Assembly (NCBI GenBank): GCA_950022655.1
Contig: OX465587.1
Location: 28,213,716-28,277,715, forward strand
Direction of reading: 5' to 3'
Source: Alentia gelatinosa
Taxonomy: Eukaryota; Annelida; Polychaeta; Phyllodocida; Polynoidae
Length of the DNA: 64,000 nt
Positions 62,701 to 64,000 of the stretch are shown piece by piece (the first letter of the stretch is position 1; each line of letters begins with the position of its first letter). A model generated the notes under the pieces. It had not been told where the DNA came from. It made no database searches and saw only the letters and a list, made by a program, of their open reading frames with translations. The position numbers and the translations under genes were made by a program.

Positions 62701-63646
62701 CGGAGGTGTTATATCGTGGTTACACATTAACTCACCTCCATCTACTTGACCTGGCAGAGGTGTTATATCGTGGTTACACACTCACCTCCATCTGCTCGAC
62801 CTGGCGGAGGTGTTATATCGTGGTTACACATTAACTCACCTCCATCTGCTCGACCTGGCGGAGGTGTTATATCGTGGTTACATGTGAACTCACCTCCATC
62901 TGTTCCACCTGGCGGAGGTGTGTGTTCTTGCTGGTCTGCAGCATGCTGCGTGCATCTTCCAGCTGAGTCTTCATCTGCATACTCTCATTGTAGAGCACCG
63001 AGAACTGTGATTGGAGACACTTGTACTCCACCGTCTCGACAATCACATGCTCCGGCAGGGTCGACAGCTGTAAGCACAGTGAACATTCATTTAGGATGGC
63101 ATAAAAAAAAGGAGAAAAATTCGAAATTTCAAATACAACATGGGAAATGAAGCCATATCAGGCCACTAGACTCATGGGACTTTTTTTGTTGTTCTTTGTT
63201 TTCTCGTTACCTAATAAAAAAACAAAGATTTAAGATACGATTTGAGTAGCATTTCCGATGCTACCTTGAAAGTGACAATTACTCATTGGATCCAAACCAT
63301 TGCTATGCTATCTCCAGGTAAACAGTGTCATAAAGAACAATGCAGCATAAAAACCACCCTTCACAACGATGAAATCACATTGTTGTGGGCGCTTTCTCAT
63401 CATAATTTAGATCAGAAAGCGTAAAAAGTAACCCTGCACATTTCTAGTTACATGAACTGTCAAAAGATAAACAGATAATACAGGTCAATGAAATAAAATA
63501 TAAATTAAATAAAGACTTACATCCATTTTTAGGCGCTCCACTTCCCGCAGCGCCTCCTGGTGGTCCTTCTGGAGTTTCTCCAGTTCGGTGAGCCGGTTCG
63601 TGGCCAGCTCCCGCTGCTCCTCCAGCTCAGCGTACATCTCGTCAAA
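50621..63646 (-). CDS. RNF20: Bre1-type E3 ubiquitin ligase RNF20/RNF40, C-terminal 592 codons
   Basis: Twelve coding exons on the minus strand join in phase: 63646..63521, 63067..62894, 62181..62046, 61725..61604, 57413..57220, 56410..56326, 55684..55502, 54262..54134, 53432..53260, 52360..52183, 51433..51332 and 50797..50621. Vertebrate RNF20 has about 975 residues, so roughly 380 N-terminal residues lie past 64000. The family acts in the nucleus as a RNF20/RNF40 or Bre1 complex with the E2 RAD6, monoubiquitinating histone H2B. Visible are long coiled-coil stretches, the conserved [15 protein letters not shown] and [13 protein letters not shown] segments, an acidic/Lys-Glu-rich linker, and a C-terminal C3HC4 RING. 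Whether it is one pre-duplication gene, as expected outside vertebrates, cannot be tested here. Confidence 0.93.
50963..51104. repeat. Fold-back hairpin in RNF20/40 intron
   Basis: The arms begin GAACGTCCTGACCATGCTGT and close with the complement ending CATGGTTGGACGTT. The inner arms are CGGTTTGTAC and GTACAAACCG, with tip GGAACGAGGCGTTTAGAC. Confidence 0.8.
51332..51433 (-). CDS. RNF20: RNF20/40 exon
   Basis: 34 codons, phases 0-0, acceptor TTGTTACAG and donor AAG|GTAGGT. It encodes [13 protein letters not shown] ... [12 protein letters not shown], the segment just before the RING. Confidence 0.93.
51762..52029 (+). repeat. Composite fold-back locus S3 (A 51762-51894, B about 51900-52029)
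   Basis: The A ends are TTATCCTACCCC and GGGGTAGGATAA, with a CCATAGGCTTAACATGGG core and TTATGTCAC and GTGACATAA. The B arms contain TTTATGCCACTCATTTTGTTGG and CCAACAAAACGCGTGGCAT. The tip is ATGTCACTCGTCTTTGACTCGTGA. Confidence 0.75.
52183..52360 (-). CDS. RNF20: RNF20/40 exon with minisatellite acceptor
   Basis: The acceptor is CCCCGCAG before CCTCCGTCAACAGG; the donor is CAC|GTAAGT. The 178 nt complete a split Asn codon and end in phase 0. It encodes [15 protein letters not shown] ... HKRIH. Confidence 0.92.
52347..53010 (-). repeat. Minisatellite spanning an RNF20/40 acceptor, 48-bp unit, 14 copies
   Basis: On the minus strand each unit has GACCTTTAACCCTCC ... CCCGCAG|CCTCCGTCAACAGGC, so every copy repeats the AG acceptor and the first 15 coding bases. 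The copy at the exon (52348-52396) is the one in use. Reading an upstream copy in phase gives LRQQAYCDL then stop. Confidence 0.95.
53260..53432 (-). CDS. RNF20: RNF20/40 exon
   Basis: 173 nt, acceptor GCTCACAG|AGG, donor CTCAA|GTAAGTG, ending in phase 2. It encodes [18 protein letters not shown] ... IEKEL, coiled coil. Confidence 0.93.
53491..53634. mobile_element. Short MITE in RNF20/40 intron
   Basis: The ends are AAGGCTTGATTC and GAATCAAGCCCTT. The interior has GGGCCGATCACC and CCTGATCCG. Confidence 0.6.
54134..54262 (-). CDS. RNF20: RNF20/40 exon
   Basis: 43 codons, phases 0-0, acceptor ATTATGAAG|GAG, donor GAG|GTTTGT. It encodes [18 protein letters not shown] ... [10 protein letters not shown], among the most conserved Bre1 segments. 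The acceptor lacks a strong polypyrimidine tract. Confidence 0.93.
54497..54835 (-). mobile_element. Palindromic element, copy 2 (inverted)
   Basis: The palindrome is at 54497-54644, followed by the non-palindromic part with TACGCCACATACATACCCCG. It is the reverse of the element at 31214-31560 with few differences. Confidence 0.85.
55502..55684 (-). CDS. RNF20: RNF20/40 exon with minisatellite acceptor
   Basis: 61 codons, phases 0-0. The acceptor is TTTGTGGTCACAG|CTGATGG, within the first array unit; the donor CAG|GTCTGT is weak but is required by homology (AAQKQ joins EEEALL). It encodes [16 protein letters not shown] ... [15 protein letters not shown]. Confidence 0.93.
55685..56175 (-). 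repeat. Minisatellite spanning an RNF20/40 acceptor, 28-bp unit, about 17 copies
   Basis: The minus-strand unit is CTTTTAAAAGTCATGTTTGTGGTGACAG, ending in the AG used by the exon at 55684. Being 28 bp, use of an adjacent upstream copy would shift the frame. Confidence 0.92.
56326..56410 (-). CDS. RNF20: RNF20/40 exon
   Basis: 85 nt, acceptor TTTTGCAG|GAAATC, donor GTTCAG|GTAAG. It completes a split Lys codon and encodes [18 protein letters not shown] ... SRDKVQ. Confidence 0.92.
56843..57185 (-). mobile_element. tRNA-derived SINE, copy 2
   Basis: The minus-strand head GGGGAGTTAGCTTAGTGGTTAG ... GTGGATTCGAGTTCC has A and B boxes. The body is as in copy 1, and the tail end has GTTTAACGTCCAGTT on the plus strand. 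A second, headless fragment precedes it at about 56640-56840. Confidence 0.8.
57220..57413 (-). CDS. RNF20: RNF20/40 exon, charged linker
   Basis: 194 nt, acceptor CTTGTGCAG|CTGAAG, donor CTTAA|GTAGGC. It encodes [16 protein letters not shown] then a Lys/Glu-rich stretch and [13 protein letters not shown], matching the position of the charged linker in vertebrate RNF20 but shorter. Confidence 0.9.
57695..57840. mobile_element. Pogo/Tigger-like MITE, copy 2
   Basis: The ends are CAGTAGAACCCCGCGTAAGC and GCAAGGTTCTACTG with flanking TA. Confidence 0.8.
58929..59220 (+). repeat. Composite fold-back locus S6 (A about 58929-59025, B about 59070-59220)
   Basis: A starts TTATCTCACCCTGGTATTTTT with CATAGGCTTACCGTTAGGAACTCGTACTC. 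The B arms contain GTTTGACTGC and GCGGTCAAAC. The tip is ATTCACTCAACTTTGTTTCGTGGAT, the most diverged seen. Confidence 0.55.
59868..60785 (-). CDS. Unknown 305-residue open exon in an RNF20/40 intron
   Basis: A frame open for 918 nt begins right after an acceptor-like GCGGTAG at 60786 and ends in a stop. It has no early ATG, so it is not a simple single-exon gene. It starts in phase 0, the phase in which the upstream exon (61604) ends, so splicing would give ...[16 protein letters not shown]. Read to the stop it would make a truncated RNF20/40 lacking the RING. Alternatively the strong internal donor CGAAGA|GTGAGT at 60294 gives a 492-nt cassette (164 codons, phase 0-0) that keeps the downstream frame. 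The first third is Ser/Pro/Thr-rich, the middle has [19 protein letters not shown] and [12 protein letters not shown] do not recognise a domain. It could be an exon of another gene. Confidence 0.5.
   Translation of the reverse strand, partial: KPQESPSWQRTVSLSLSVPKSPQCTKFHSTYHHFSDMLNSPVLSHHSSPKLAARSPQLSTPQSTPQKVTLTPTTCCLYKLTPEQPAVLSPPDASSDSVLLATAAFNQWLSDNKRDIAQVWKPVEIPLNVVKKIGLDPPEDPRLKTRKVLSYSKPEISVSARHRRVSDSECHHVYNRESYRRNSDFFLIPFEMPVVPREKPVLATTGKEQIMAKESPLVRPGSNQGNELNWTCARTRLMPNKKNVSGVEYQISAESEGERRGGLAGGDSELALVHAGSTLELGEVSPCKVVPRCNTNHRSDGLSQN
61141..61546. mobile_element. MITE in RNF20/40 intron
   Basis: The ends are GCTACAGTCACACTGGGGTA and CGCCAGTGTGACTGGGGCGTTAGC. An additional internal CCAGTCACACTGGCGTTAAA lies at 61252, suggesting two overlapping copies. 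Confidence 0.65.
61604..61725 (-). CDS. RNF20: RNF20/40 exon
   Basis: 122 nt, acceptor TCTCGACAG|GTCCC, donor AACAAG|GTCAGT. It completes a split Gly codon and encodes [19 protein letters not shown] ... [13 protein letters not shown], highly conserved. Confidence 0.95.
62046..62181 (-). CDS. RNF20: RNF20/40 exon
   Basis: 136 nt, acceptor TGCTGCAG|AGCGAT, donor GACGG|GTGAGT. It encodes [19 protein letters not shown] ... [16 protein letters not shown]. Confidence 0.95.
62280..62370. repeat. AAACGTCCTT hairpin, partial copy
   Basis: It matches the left arm and tip of 26784-26925 and ends within the right arm, where it joins SINE-like tRNA head sequence (GATTACAAGTCGAGTGCCTTAACCACTGAG) running into the minisatellite. 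Confidence 0.65.
62425..62915 (-). repeat. Minisatellite spanning an RNF20/40 donor, 54-bp unit, about 9-10 copies
   Basis: The minus-strand unit is CTCCGCCAGGTCGAGCAGATGGAG|GTGAGTT plus intronic bases. It repeats the last eight or so codons of the exon and its GT donor. The copy nearest the exon supplies the real donor. Reading past it in frame reaches TAA within nine or ten codons, before the next copy. Confidence 0.95.
62894..63067 (-). CDS. RNF20: RNF20/40 exon with minisatellite donor
   Basis: 58 codons, phases 0-0, acceptor GCTTACAG|CTGTCG, donor ATGGAG|GTGAGT. It encodes [20 protein letters not shown] ... [11 protein letters not shown] ... VEQME. Confidence 0.95.
63521..63646 (-). CDS. 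RNF20: RNF20/40, most upstream exon in the window
   Basis: 42 codons, phases 0-0, acceptor TTCTCTTCAG|TTT, donor ATGGAT|GTAAGT. It encodes [20 protein letters not shown] ... VERLKMD, coiled coil. Earlier exons lie outside. Confidence 0.93.
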
Positions 63647-63702
63647 CTGAAGAGAAAACCAATTGTTGTCGGTTTGTTTGCCCACCTCTATATATATATA
63701 AA

Positions 63703-64000
63703 ACAATCTCAATAGGTAAAATAGGCCAATTTACATTTGCTTGATTTACATAATAAATGTCCTGAGAAATATGGTTTTCTTCAATTCTTTCAAAAACAAG
63801 GATGTATACCTACGATTTTTAAAACCTAAATATGTAGTACTATATATGTACTATATTCTGTGAAAGTTTGAGTAAAATGACATGGATTTTACTATGGGAA
63901 AAAAGTACCTTTAAGAATTTCTATGTATTCTACTATAGAATTATAATATTGATCTCTAAATCAAAAACTAGCACGGTGACCCCCGATTAGATATGTGCTC
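63703..64000. mobile_element. 515-bp element family 3, cut by the window end
   Basis: It matches the interior of copies at 27798 and 29704 (TTTACATTTGCTTGATTTACAT; AAAAACAAGGATG; CTAGCACGGTGACCCCC). Confidence 0.75.

Noticed and set aside
62380..63150. Proline/glycine-rich frames over the 54-bp array
   Set aside because: Repeat artefact in frames different from the RNF20/40 exon.

Overview
The window is animal (eukaryotic) nuclear DNA: short coding exons with GT/AG introns, conserved metazoan protein families, and dense non-autonomous transposons. A lancelet (Branchiostoma) is my best guess, because several introns carry minisatellites whose repeat unit contains a splice site (described in amphioxus as 'mirages', from memory) and because miniature inverted-repeat elements are abundant. 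This is inference; another marine invertebrate is possible.

Three genes are supported. (1) At 1312-3151 (+) are the last two coding exons of a gene whose protein looks like two RRM-like folds of the gag/ZCCHC3 type followed by a disordered tail; its 5' part is not identified. (2) At 34957-13302 (-) is a complete four-exon gene for a BK-channel beta-subunit-like protein: two membrane segments, eight loop cysteines, and a His-rich C-tail that is a coded microsatellite. It converges on gene 1. (3) At 63646-50621 (-) are the last twelve coding exons (592 codons) of the Bre1/RNF20/RNF40 histone H2B ubiquitin ligase, ending in its C3HC4 RING finger; the 5' part lies beyond the window. A 306-codon open exon of unknown function (59868-60785) sits in one of its introns, in phase with the exons on both sides.

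Layout: 1-3151 gene 1; 3152-13301 intergenic; 13302-34957 the beta-subunit gene with large repeat-filled introns; 34958-50620 intergenic with MITEs, LINE remnants, a minisatellite and a local duplication; 50621-64000 RNF20/40.

The most striking content is not genic. First, four tandem arrays (one in gene 1, three in RNF20/40) begin exactly at an exon border and copy that border's splice site into the intron many times; in each case use of the nearest decoy copy is predicted to cause a stop or frameshift. Second, about a dozen composite fold-back elements share one architecture: an 'A' module bounded by TATC-C/T-T/C-ACCCC and its complement, joined to a 'B' hairpin whose tip resembles CTCGGCTTCGCCTC. 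In several loci A and B of one locus share a short locus-specific motif that differs between loci. Other mobile sequence includes at least six interspersed MITE families, tRNA-derived SINEs, LINE fragments, nested insertions, and one insertion whose empty site is preserved in a neighbouring duplicate.
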